Source of the DNA: Limnanthes douglasii subsp. nivea
Lineage: Eukaryota > Streptophyta > Magnoliopsida > Brassicales > Limnanthaceae
Assembly: GCA_036936605.1 (NCBI GenBank)
Contig: JAUPFV010000001.1
Coordinates: forward strand, 216,161,530-216,225,529
Direction of reading: 5' to 3'
DNA: 64,000 nt
Part shown: positions 24,166 through 35,070 of the stretch, piece by piece
How the letters are laid out: every line of letters starts with the position of its first letter
Position numbering within the stretch: position 1 is the stretch's first letter
Made by a program: the position numbers and the translations under genes
Notes under the pieces: model-generated
Told to the model about the DNA's origin: nothing
Databases searched by the model: none
Seen by the model: only the letters and a program-made list of their open reading frames with translations

Positions 24166-24189
24166 AAGGTACTTAGTGTGTCATTTCCC
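24166..24189 (-). repeat. MULE terminal inverted repeat, right end
   Basis: On the minus strand it starts GGGAAATGACACACTAAGTA. The same terminus occurs at 61146-61169 in the other MULE. Confidence 0.7.
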
Positions 24190-24198
24190 TTTATTTAA
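24190..24198 (+). repeat. MULE target-site duplication, copy 2 (TTTATTTAA)
   Basis: Reverse complement of 8716-8724. On the minus strand it encodes L-N-K, the last residues of the LINE frame before the MULE. Confidence 0.8.
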
Positions 24199-26769
24199 TA
24201 CAGATAAATCTTCTCCAATTAATATACCTTTTGTATTTGTTTGGGTTTCGAGATGATGACCATTTTTACAATGCACATAATTCATGTACTTAGCCCAAAT
24301 AGATTTGTTTTCATGGAATTTAAACCTAATAAGTGAATCTCCTCACATTAAATCCACCTTCTTTATAAGGTTTACAAAGAGAGATCCATTTACTCCAGTG
24401 AATTACATTTTAAGACTCTTTAGATCCCTATATAAATATGTTAAAGATTTTTTTATAACATTTTTAGGCAAGGTACAGCATTGGATATGGTATGCAAGAA
24501 TTATCATTAGTACTGAGTGTATCAGTACCAATATTCTGCCAAAAGAAAGGTTAATACAGTCTCATTCTTGAACTTTAAACCTAATTTTGTTCATTAAATC
24601 ATCATACTTGCCAGCTTTATTATTATTATGGATATGGATTCAAAAATATTTTGTAAGCAAAGTTTATGTTTTCAATCTAGTTGCTTTTTCTATGGTCTTA
24701 ATTCTTTGTGACTAAGATTTGAAGAAGTTATAAAAATAGATTTTTATGTGTTTATAGTTTGACCAAAGATATCTTGATATATTTTTAACAAATTCTTTAA
24801 CTTATTGATGTTGTTCTTAGAGCCATTGACAAAGATGACAAAGTCATCTGCATAGGCAAGGAAAATTGATATTCATTTGACTTATGTTTTTAAATTTCTT
24901 TTCAGAATAACTATTAAGAAGAATGTTAATACCTCTAGTGAGATATTCATCTACTAGAGGCTAGGGGGGATGGGCTCCTCTGCCTTATTCTATTTAGACC
25001 TTTGTAATACCATTGGAGATCTCTATTTACTATAATAGACAAAAAACAGAGTTAATCCTAATACTAATGAATTTTATAAAGTTGTTATGAAAGCCAAAGG
25101 ATTTCATAAAATTTAATATAAAATTGTGAGATATTTTATCAAATACTTTTTTCATATCAATCTTTTATAGAATGTTGCATCCTCTTATTTTTTTTATTAA
25201 TATCATGAATAATTTCTTGAGATAAGAGGATTTGTTCATGTATAGTTCTTCTATGAACCAAGATTCCTTGCTCTTGAGAGATTATCTTTAAAAAATTGAA
25301 AGTTAGTCTATTATTTATAATTTTGGAAATAATCCTATTAAAGACAGAGTAAAAAACATATGGGTCTAAAGTCATTTGAATGTTTAGGGCTTTCAATTCT
25401 AGGTATTAAACAAATGGTAGTTGAGAATATACAATTTGGGGTCAGATTTCTATTCAAATAATATATTACTACTGAGCATATATCATTTTTATTTATAAAC
25501 CAACAAGATATATAAAATGTTGCATTGAATCCATCTGGAGCAACAACACTTGTAGATTTAAGACTGTTAACTGCATTATGTATTTCATTAATTGTTGGGG
25601 TGGCCATAAGGTAATTATTCTCAGATTTAGAAACTAGACTAGGTACGATTTCCATTGGATCTTCATATTGCTTTACAAATTTATTGTTTGTTATAATATT
25701 TTTGAAGTAATTTACAACAAATTCACTAAGTTTAGTTTGATCGTGCATCGACTCTCCTTCATGCCAAATCCCATTGCATCTATTGCTATTTTGTCTTTTC
25801 TTAACAAAACTATGAAAGAGTGAGGTATTTTTATCTCCTTATTTGATTTAATTAACAAAACTGTGTTTTTCTCCCAATATGCTTCTTCTATTGCCAAGAG
25901 AAGAAGATGATTAGCCTTAGATATGGACAAGTTAATCATATTTTACCAAAATAATTATGGTTCCAATACTTTAGCTTAAGTTTAAGTCTTTTTAGTTTTT
26001 GCCAGAAAACATATAAGCGCTGCCATGTTATAAGTATGTTCCACGATTCATCAACTGTTTGATTAAATTTAGGGTGTTGCATCTACATTTTTAGAAATTT
26101 GAAAGATGTTTTAGGTCTATAGTTGTTTCTGGATAAAGATATAACCATTGGAACATGGTCAAAACATGCTTTGGATAGAAGTTTGGTTTGAATATACTCA
26201 AAATATTTTCTTATTTGAGCATTTATGAAGACTCTATCTAATCTTTTCCAGTTCCTATTATTTTTTCATGTATATGGTGATTATATGAATCAAACAGCTT
26301 CTAAAGAACACTCCAAAATTAGGTTGTTAAAGTCATACATACTTCTTCAATATTGAACAAGAGAGTTGTTCATCAAAGGTTGTTATGAAGTTAAAATCAC
26401 CCATAACAATCCATTATAGAGGATTGTTGGATAATTCTCTTAGTTTATCTTATAAAGGTAATTTGTTTATTCTAGAACACTTAATTTTTTTTACAGTAAC
26501 CATAAAAGCCTTGTTAATATTTGAGTGGTTGAATGTTAAGTGGATGTGTTGTTCATTATTACAGATCCCAATTACTATAAAAGAATCCTTCCAAATAATT
26601 CGTATTTTGTTATTTATGTTTGGTGTTAAATGATGAAATCCAAAGGCTTTTAAGGTTGTTTCAAGTCTGGTTTTTGGAGTCATAGGATTGTGTAAGGCCA
26701 TGAAGTCTATATTATTTGAATTTGCTAAAGATTTTAATCTCACAATTGTACTTTTATTACCGACCCTAT
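24190..26769 (-). pseudogene. LINE (plant L1 type) ORF2: endonuclease and reverse transcriptase, decayed
   Basis: On the minus strand, the endonuclease start (GNKSTIVRLKSLANSNNIDF) lies at about 26760-26690. The RT domain runs from about 25750 (NSLKSTSVVAPDGFNATF) through the DFRPIC motif near 25350-25370 and the catalytic YADD at 24843-24854. Typical downstream text (KPYKEGGFNVRRF, about 24300-24400) ends in ILIGEDLSVLNK at 24190. Many stops and frameshifts are present. The frame continues without loss at 8725 on the plus strand, past the target duplication. It is separated from its ORF1 side by the TRIM complex 26775-27716. Confidence 0.85.
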
Positions 26770-26774
26770 AGTAT

Positions 26775-27716
26775 TGTAGGGAATATGGAGACGGAATATG
26801 TGGTACCCATATTCCCTACAAATGGTATCAGAGTACCAAGCCTGGACGAAATGCGATGTGGTGGGTGTGATGTGCGTGAAACTCAGATATCAAACATCTT
26901 ATGAGAATTCTTGAGTCATACTCAAGGTGAATGATATAATGGATAGATAGAGCACCTGATGGCTCATCAAGCAGGTGGCTTGATCAAGGAGTGGTGCAGT
27001 GTTATCTATATATAGAGTGCATGATAGCTCATCAAGCAGGTGGATTGATCAAGGAGAGACACAATGTCATCTGATGCTGAAGCAGATAGATCCGCCCTAA
27101 AGCTCCAGAGTTCAGACGTCTTTCCACCTGACTAGAGTAGGCGGATGTAAGTCAATTGAGAGGAGGCTAGAGTGGTACCTTGTTTGAGAGGAGGATTGTT
27201 AGGTGCGACCAAAGTCCCACATCCCATACCGGTTAAACATGGGAAGAAAGATTAGTATATAAGTTAACAATACATCTTTATTAGTATAACACCTTTTAGA
27301 GGTGGGCCAAAAGCAAACCCGTGCAGGCCTTCGGGCGCCAAAGCGGACAATATCACACTAGTGTGGAGATCGAATTATTCTTGATTATATACAAAGTCGG
27401 AATATGCAAGACCCCTTATTCCCTAACATGGTATCAGAGCCAAGTTGCAACCTGCGCTCTAAGTGATGCAATGGGTGTATTGAGTGAGTGAGGCAGAATG
27501 CATTCCGCGGATCAATTTTAAAGGAGAGTGTTAAAATAGTAAACTTGGTCTTTTGTCCCACATCACTTAGACAGAGAATAATATACAATATATAAGGGAA
27601 TGAAATATGTTAACTAAAGTGAGGCCTTTTGGGAATGAACCAAAAGTAAATTCGTGCGGGTCTGCAGACCCTACGAACAATATCACATTAATTGGTAAGA
27701 GATATAAATTTCAACA
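26775..27716 (+). mobile_element. TRIM complex (LTR-internal-LTR-internal-LTR) inserted in LINE ORF2
   Basis: It is flanked by AGTAT (26770-26774) and AGTAC (27717-27721), a 5-bp target duplication with one mismatch. It starts with a 46-bp LTR remnant (26775-26819), itself a hairpin (TGTAGGGAATATGG with its complement). The primer site TGGTATCAGAGTACC (about 26822) and a non-coding internal region follow. A full LTR lies at 27208-27426 (TGTTAGGTGCGACC to CCCTAACA). A second primer site TGGTATCAGAGCC begins at about 27427, followed by a short internal region and a third, diverged LTR ending at 27716. It has no coding capacity. The LINE frame (VWKWS / YRVGNK) is continuous across it. Confidence 0.75.
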
Positions 27717-27721
27717 AGTAC

Positions 27722-29580
27722 TCCATTTCCAAACTATAATGGTAATTTAAAATAGAAGGGTTGGGTCATGTGACTTTTAGGGAGTTATTTTGTAAAAATT
27801 AAAAGAAAGTTATTTAGAATTTTTATTTGTTTCTTGTTTCTCTCCTTTATATATTTCACTTGTTTACTAAGGTTTCCATATTTAAGAAAAACTAGAACGC
27901 TTCTAGTTAAAGTAGGTTTTGGTGAATTTAACACAAGTTTATTTTCAGATGAATAATTGATACAATTGAATATGTTTCCAAGCTTTATCGAATGTAGAGC
28001 TTCAATTAATTTTTTATTTATATATTTTATTATTACATTATTATTTGTCATTGGAGAGATACTCTCTTGTCTTTCGACATGGTCCTTATTAGCTTTGTTA
28101 TAAGTATTTTTACTAGTATTCATATTGTTTTCTGAAATAAATTTAGGATTATATTTGATTTTTTATTTATTACTATAGATACTAATTTAAAGGCCCAAAT
28201 TTTAGCTACTTTGGAAGGTAAATTGTTTTTGGTTTATATATTGTCCCAAATTCATTTTGTTAACCAAATATTGTTTATCAGCTAATTTTTTATTTTGTTA
28301 CATTGGCTGAGATTATGACCAAGAAGGAAACAATCTAGACAGTATAATGGTTTGTCACCATATATAATATTTTGTTCCTTAAATTATATCCATATTTTAT
28401 TACTCAGAGGCTTGGATACATCCAATTCTATCCAAGCCTCACAGTAATTATATTTAGCTCTATTTTTGTTAGGATTACATATATCTAAGGGGTTTCATAT
28501 GGTCTTTGAAATGGTCTTGATGGTGTCCTTATTATATAATAACATTGAAATTTTTGGAAAAATAACCCACAGATGAGTTACTAGGGATCCTTTTTTTGGT
28601 TTAAATCCAGGATCCTATTTAATAAGCGTCATAGAATGTTGGACAGTTCACCAAGCATTCCTCGTCCAAAGGATTTTCAGGTCTTCTATTTTGTCAAGTT
28701 TTATAAATATAAGTCATTTATCCCATATAGCTAAGTCAAATTCACCATATATGTTTCAGGTTTTTTATAAATGTTTGTATAATATGCAAATGTGGGCTAC
28801 TTATGGAAATTTATCGATTAATGTGTATTTAACAGATTCAATAATGAGTAACTTATCTTTAACATTAAAGTATACTGTTTTAAAGTCACCTTTTGTTGAG
28901 ATGTGCACCTCCCCATGTAGAATCTACTTCTTGATAAAAGCAGTCCTGACTGCTTCTTTATATGCTTTCACCTTGGTTCCAGGGTGTTGAGTAATCATAT
29001 AGTCTGATTAAGAGCTGTAAATTGTTCTTCCTATCTTTGTGAAGAAACTGTATTTCCTTTATCTTGCTTTTGTGGTAGAACATTGTTTATAATATTTTCC
29101 TTATGAGGTGCTCCTTTAGTCTTGATCTGTAGTAGTTTTTTCCAATTCTTCAGTTTATAAATTTTGAATCTTCGGTGAGGATCTTTGATATTGACCTATA
29201 AACTCTTATTGAAGATCGATTTAAAATTTCCTTAATTTTAAATCTGGAAATCCTCGATTGCGAAATCGTTTATTTTTTTATTTCCATAATATGGTCGTTG
29301 ATATATGTTTTGTGGCTCTTATTCTGTAGCTTCCACTTTTATCATGTACTACTTCAGCTGATATATTTTTACCCATCAATTTTTCTTCACAAACCATAGA
29401 TCTCATTCATTAATTCGTATGAAGTATCTTAAATTTTCTCGTTTTGATTGAGAGATTTGATGATATGTGTTATTTCTTCTTTGATTTTGTAGAATTAATT
29501 TTTAGAAATACCGATTGAGCTTTGAGGAAGTGCTTTCTTCAAAATGGTGAGATATCATTTCTTCGAGCGTATAATGATTT
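27722..29580 (-). pseudogene. LINE ORF1 region and 5' UTR, decayed
   Basis: The minus strand carries fragments of the nucleic-acid-binding ORF1 of plant L1 elements. The clearest is AWIELDVSKPLSNKIW at about 28440-28390, the DUF4283-type motif that precedes a zinc knuckle. The start of ORF2 (TIIVWKWS) lies at about 27750-27725, next to the TRIM. Longer open pieces are 27785-28123 on the minus strand and scattered short ones. The 5' boundary near 29580 is estimated from loss of similarity and a CT-rich stretch. Frames are heavily interrupted. Confidence 0.6.
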
Positions 29581-30853
29581 CTCTCTCATCTCTCGATTTA
29601 TCGACCAAAATTATCTATATATAGAAAAAATATAGTAAAATATTATACAATCCTAAAATTTAATGAAGATTGTGTGTATTATCGTAGGCAGTATAACATA
29701 CATAACATAAAAATATTAATAATCATACTTAACAATTTGGCAAATAAAAAATATATTAAAATAACTTACCTAGAATAAAATCTAATAGGACGACGGGAAA
29801 AAGATAAATTGTTTCATGAAGAAGTTGAAAGTTGATGGATATAAAAAATAATTAGAGATAAAACGTAGAGAGACAAAGTCTGAGTATTAGAGATAAAAAA
29901 ATATGGAAAATAATGAAAGTTTGTAGAAGAAAAGATAAAAAATATTCATCATTGATATAAATAAAGATGAGTGGATCAATACTTGTGCACGATATATAAA
30001 ACTAAAGGGTAAATAATTTATTGAAAGATAATACGTGTTAATTAGTTTTTTATTCATTTATTTTTACAGAACATTTATAATTAAAATGCATTTACCATCT
30101 TGAAACCTATAACCATCATCAAAATGGATGGTAATTATATTACTTTATGAATATTGAATAAACATTATTCATATAACCGATGTTAAAATCAAACTTACTT
30201 TGCATTTATTGAAAAAACACATGATGATATTAATTAAATAAAAGATCGGTTCTAGAAAAGTATATATAACAATATATTATTTATTAGGTTGTGTTGACAC
30301 TATCATATGATTCTATCTTTCTTTTTCTAGATATTAGTTAGAAATTATTTTGTAAATATTATGGGGAAGTGTTGATAAGGATAAATGCCACTCAGGCATA
30401 ATTTCCTATTATAATAAAAATAAAGATTCATATTATAAGATAAATCTTAAAAATTAGCGTCGACCATCACTAATAATAACTATTATAAGAAATAAGTGAT
30501 GTTGGTTAGAAGTATAAAGAATAGGGAAGGTAAAGTAATATCAATCAACCCATTATTAAAAAAGCTAGACAAAATCGTCGACAACAAGAAAAAGTAACGA
30601 AGATAGGAAAAAGAGTTGAAAAAGTTCATATGGATAAAATAGTCAACGTCAAACGGTACTCAACTAAAGATGAAAAATAATTTAGAAATATTAAGATGTT
30701 CATTAAAGTTGTTATTACCAAAACACCCATAATAGTTAAAAGATAATTTAGTAATATTTGTTATGGAATTGTATTGGATAATTGATACGTGTCTTATGTT
30801 ACACGTAATAAGGGTTTATTTATTGGTTGATAAAATTACTCTTGATCATTTTT
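29581..30853. other. AT-rich intergenic DNA, nothing recognised
   Basis: No open frame, repeat array or known motif. It is the flank into which the decayed Tat element was inserted. Confidence 0.5.
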
Positions 30854-31190
30854 TGTGAGGATAACTTGTGACTGGAGGGTATTTTAAGGAGTTCAAGAAT
30901 TGAATCTTATTTAATTTGGGTAGAGAGTAGTGAGATAAAAGAGGTGTGTGTTTGGATTTAATATTTTTGAAAAAGTCGAACGTCTTAAATGAAGTTTGTT
31001 GGGGTATTTATACTAATTATGTGACCAATGGGCCTTGTGGGTCGGACCCTGAATCCGGTTTGATATTAGCAAGCACCTGAGTCACGTATTGACTGGTCAG
31101 ATTGTTCTAAATTTGTGTAGTTCAAGATATTCCTGAACTGCCCCTCTGGTGTTCATAGGTTTCCCCTTCCAAAACGATACGACCCTATGA
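30854..31190 (-). repeat. 3' LTR of decayed Tat element
   Basis: Matches 40702-41040 (GATAA.TTGTGACTGGA.GGTATTTTA and GTCGGACCCTG.ATCCGGTTT). The purine tract AAAGGGGC (minus strand, about 31193-31202) adjoins it. Confidence 0.75.
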
Positions 31191-31602
31191 GTAGCCCCTT
31201 TAATTCTTTCAAAAAATATTTTGGAAGAGCTAACTTATTCGTTCAAAAAAACCTGGATCGGATATGAAGTTTTAAAGAAAGAATGACCCTCATCGGATCC
31301 GAAGGGGTTGCTTTTTGTAAATGAGAAACAAACGGTTAGAAAAATGGAATTTGACACGTGTCATGCTTTGATTGAACCTCTCAGCCGTTTTTCTTCTTGG
31401 GAGTTGTACCTATTTTCAAAACGCAATTACGATAGACTTAATAGCCCCTAATCATTTCTTTGAACCACCTCATGTTCCCCAAAAGAAACACTCAAGTAGT
31501 TTTAACTTTATTTAGACTTGTTTTACTATTTAGTTTCCAATAACCATAAATTTGTTCTAGATAGAGAAAGCTTGAGTTTTTTATTTTTCTATGTCTTTAA
31601 GA

Positions 31603-34394
31603 AGTTATATGTTCACTGCTAGAACAGCTTTGATTAAAGGGGATTGGTTGAACCTATCAGATTTAGAGAGAGCAAGAAAAGAAGCAAAGATCGGAGCCGG
31701 ACTTCCAGTTTCTTGTGGTGGATTAGTTAGCACAGCGGTTCCAGAGTCTCAAAAAAGCACATCATCATCTCGCACATCAATAACATAAAAACCCTCTTTT
31801 ATTACTACATTATATCCTTTGGAATCTGAACCTTCAATTTATGCATATTTAGATTCTTCTCTTAAGAGAAAAAATGTTTCTAGTGTTAGGAAGCCCTCAT
31901 CTTTCATAGCCATTAGATCAGATACGAAAGAGATCACACCTCGGAGAGTTACTCGACAATCTATATCTCAAAGCAATCCCTTTTTATCCAAAAATGTCAG
32001 TTTGGATGCATTAAAACCTATAGCCCAATCCTCAATAAATCCGGACAACATGTCCCTTATTGATGAGGCCACTCAAGCTAAAAATAAGGCCATTCAAGCT
32101 GAAAAAGAGGTCACTAGTGCTAAGTTGACCGATCGACCATTAACTATAATGGAGGAGGTCATGGAGGATAGTGGGGAGGACACCCCTTGGAAACATCCGG
32201 AATGTTTAGAATGAAAAATTGGGCCTAATCTTCGTAAGGTAAATTTGAAATATTTGTTGTCCCTTCAAAAAATTAACTATGTGTATACACATACTGCTGA
32301 ACCTAATCGGATTTGAATGCGGTGGAGCTTTCCAGAGTCTATTAAAGTTAGGATTCTCGTTACTCCAAAAACTCCCTTAGACTACATGGTCACCGAACTT
32401 GTGGTACACACTAAGGTGCTAAATTGGGGACTTTGCTTCCCCTTGGACCCGAAAGTAGTTCAGTACTTCCATCTTATTAAAATTTTCCATGGCCAACTGA
32501 GACCGAATGCATGGTACACCCTTCTAGCCAGAATCATTGCCTCCATGATATCTATAATTCCATTTCCCATTGAGCAATTCGCTGCTATTTCCGGTCTATG
32601 TAGGAACCACCAGATCCCCTTATATCACTATAATATGGAGAATGACTACAAGGTGGTTAACGACCTGCCAGAGTCTGAAAACCCAAGGAGGACTTAATTT
32701 CTGTTTATTAGTGAGCCTGGGAGAATGGCAAAGAGATCAAATATCGAACGAATCCAAGTGAACTGACTAGATATTGGAGGGGCTCAGGTAAGACTTCATT
32801 TATCCTTTCAGTTATATTTAAACCTTTATCCATCCGAACTGATTATTGTATTTATCATGCAATGCTTTCAAAGATGTTTCTTGAGCACTCAGAGGCTGGA
32901 AAAACTACCCTTGCTAAATTGAATCAATGGGAAACAGAAAAATGGGGGCTTGGTTTCCACGAGTGTTTCACTTCGGGAAACATGTTGAGATCTTATATAT
33001 GAAACTCCAACGGAAGCAGAGACCTTACCTAGGAACAGTTGACCACTCCCCTTCCAACAGATTTTATACTAAGGAGGAAAAAGGCTAAGGATGGAAAGCT
33101 ATACTTATCAGCTTGGAGTAAGGCTCCTCGTCGTCTCGACAAAATCAGGAGAAAGAAGAAGAAAAAGTCTGAAAACGAACCACCTTCCCAGAACCTCGAA
33201 GCAATCAGTTCAGAGAATACTGAAGGGATAAATTCTTCCCTATTAGAGGTTGTGGCTGCAAAAATCGGGGAAACTTGGGAATTGGATCAAACCCTTCAGG
33301 CCAAGAAAAAGGTCATAAAAGGCCCGAAAAAGTTCGGAAAAGGCCCAAAAAAGGTGATGACCAAAGAGAAAGGAAGAATAAAAATGGCAACCTTGGGTAA
33401 GAGGTAATTCTCCGTCCTCTAGTAAAAAATTCTACATGACCACTTGATGCTCCTTCACAAGTAAAGGTACCTGCCGATCGTCCTTCACCAAGGCTTCCTA
33501 CTGTTAACCAGCCACCTAGCGAGGGAGATGTTAATCTGGATGAGTTTTGCAACATGTACTTCAGTGACCTCGACAAGGATGATTTTGGATCCTACCCTCA
33601 GTCAACTATTGTCAACGCCGTTATTTATAACGGTGAATCTTTGGAGGTGTCAAGCGAATAGGACACCTTAGGCCATGCAGTTTTGGGTTTTATTAGGCCA
33701 ATAGTAGACTTAGAGAGGCAGGTTAGGGAGCAAGCTGCAAACATTTGTACTCTTACCCTATCAAACCAGAATTTTACTACCGATCTCACAACAACTTTGA
33801 ACAAAATTGAGGCTTTAAACAAAGAGAAAGATGACTTGACTACCGAACTTCATCATTCCAAGAGCTCTCGAGACGAGATTCAAACCAAATACTCTACCTT
33901 GGAAACCAATTCTTCCAATGAAATCAAAGCCTTGAAGGAGCAACATACCACCAGCACAAACACAATTGATGCTTTAACCGAAGAGAAAATAAAGCTAGAA
34001 ACAACTCTCTCCGGGAAAGAGGAAGAGAATAAATCCCTAAAGGATAGCAAGGCTCAAGAGATAGCTGCAGCCATAGAGAAGCATTGTGGTGGGATGGTAG
34101 ATTCTTTGGAAAAAAATAGATGAGGGGGTTAAATCGGACATAGTTTTGTTATTCCATGAGACTTTTCCAAATAGGACCCTTGGCCCTTTGTGGAAATATG
34201 TACCATACGAGGAGATATTGTCCGTACCATGTTGGATGGTGATAATTATTGCTATTCAAGTGGAGATGATTCTGATGAAGGAACTCGTGAAAGCTCAAGT
34301 GCTGAACTTAAAATTCCCAAGAAATATGAAGGCGATGAAAAAACCGATGGGAACAAACCCTAAGGTTATAATGTTATTTTGTGTTTTGAACTAA
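31603..34394 (+). pseudogene. Antisense extra ORF of Tat element (aORF), decayed
   Basis: Pieces at 31603-31788, 31819-32214, 32317-32697, 33039-33407, 33683-34123 and 34146-34394 match the aORF at 49944-52927 in order. They include MFTARTALIKG at the start, the FPLDPKVVQYFHLIKI core and a coiled-coil part ending VLLFHETFPNRTLGPLWKYV. It is broken by several stops and frame changes. It lies opposite in strand to gag-pol, between pol and the 3' LTR. The function is unknown; the core resembles the 'putative gypsy type transposon' (Transposase_28, PF04195) family from memory. Confidence 0.75.
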
Positions 34395-35070
34395 AGTCCT
34401 TGGACGACCAATGCATTTTGTCATCTTTTCAAGCCTTGTTTGATGAACCAAATTCCTTGGATGGCCAAGGAATTTTGTATATTATGGAACAAAATCATTT
34501 CGATCAAGTTATCATGTTAAATCTTTCTTTTGTATGAACGTTTTCCTTATTATGGCTAATGTTTAATTTGTCTGTAATATTTCCAATGTGTTTAATAAGT
34601 GTTTAATCATTTGAACAACATTTAATTTTGAACGATGATAGTGTTGAATGACTCCAATCACAAGTGTTAAATAAATCTGATTAAGGGTTTAGTAAATCTA
34701 GTCATCTCAAAGCTACTTTATTTGAGAGCCGGGGTGTTTAATAAGTATTTAATACATCTGATCCCCTTATAATAGTCACAATAATTTTGAAAAAGGCATA
34801 AGATATCATTGATTCAAAAACCCGGACACCTCATTAAAACCTCCCCGCGCCACCAGGCTAGGAAAGAGTATGCCCCTCATAATATTTATATTGAAATACA
34901 AGAAGGTAAATATTTACAAGAGAGTTTTATTCTAAATATAACCTGAGATGTTCAATCTTCTATGGATGCTTCAAAACTCCACTCTCTTTGTCTTGAAGTC
35001 TATTTGTCCCTAGTTTGATTCTATTCCATATCACATACGGACCTTCCCAGTTATGAGCAAGCTTTCCAAC

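Larger units (their letters stand above)
12156..24189 (+). mobile_element. Complete MULE, right copy (Kaonashi/CUMULE-like, about 12.0 kb)
   Basis: The ends read GAGAAAAGTACCCCTAAATACC at the left and, on the opposite strand, GGGAAATGACACACTAAGTACC at the right. These are imperfect terminal inverted repeats, 17 of 24 positions by eye. The element contains a transposase (minus), a Ulp1-like protease (plus) and an acidic protein (plus). Transposase-plus-Ulp1 architecture is known for Kaonashi elements of Arabidopsis and CUMULE elements of melon. The right flank TTTATTTAA matches the left copy's inner flank and not this copy's own left flank (7 of 9), so the two halves of the locus have been exchanged. 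The same termini reappear at 46510 and 61169. Confidence 0.85.
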
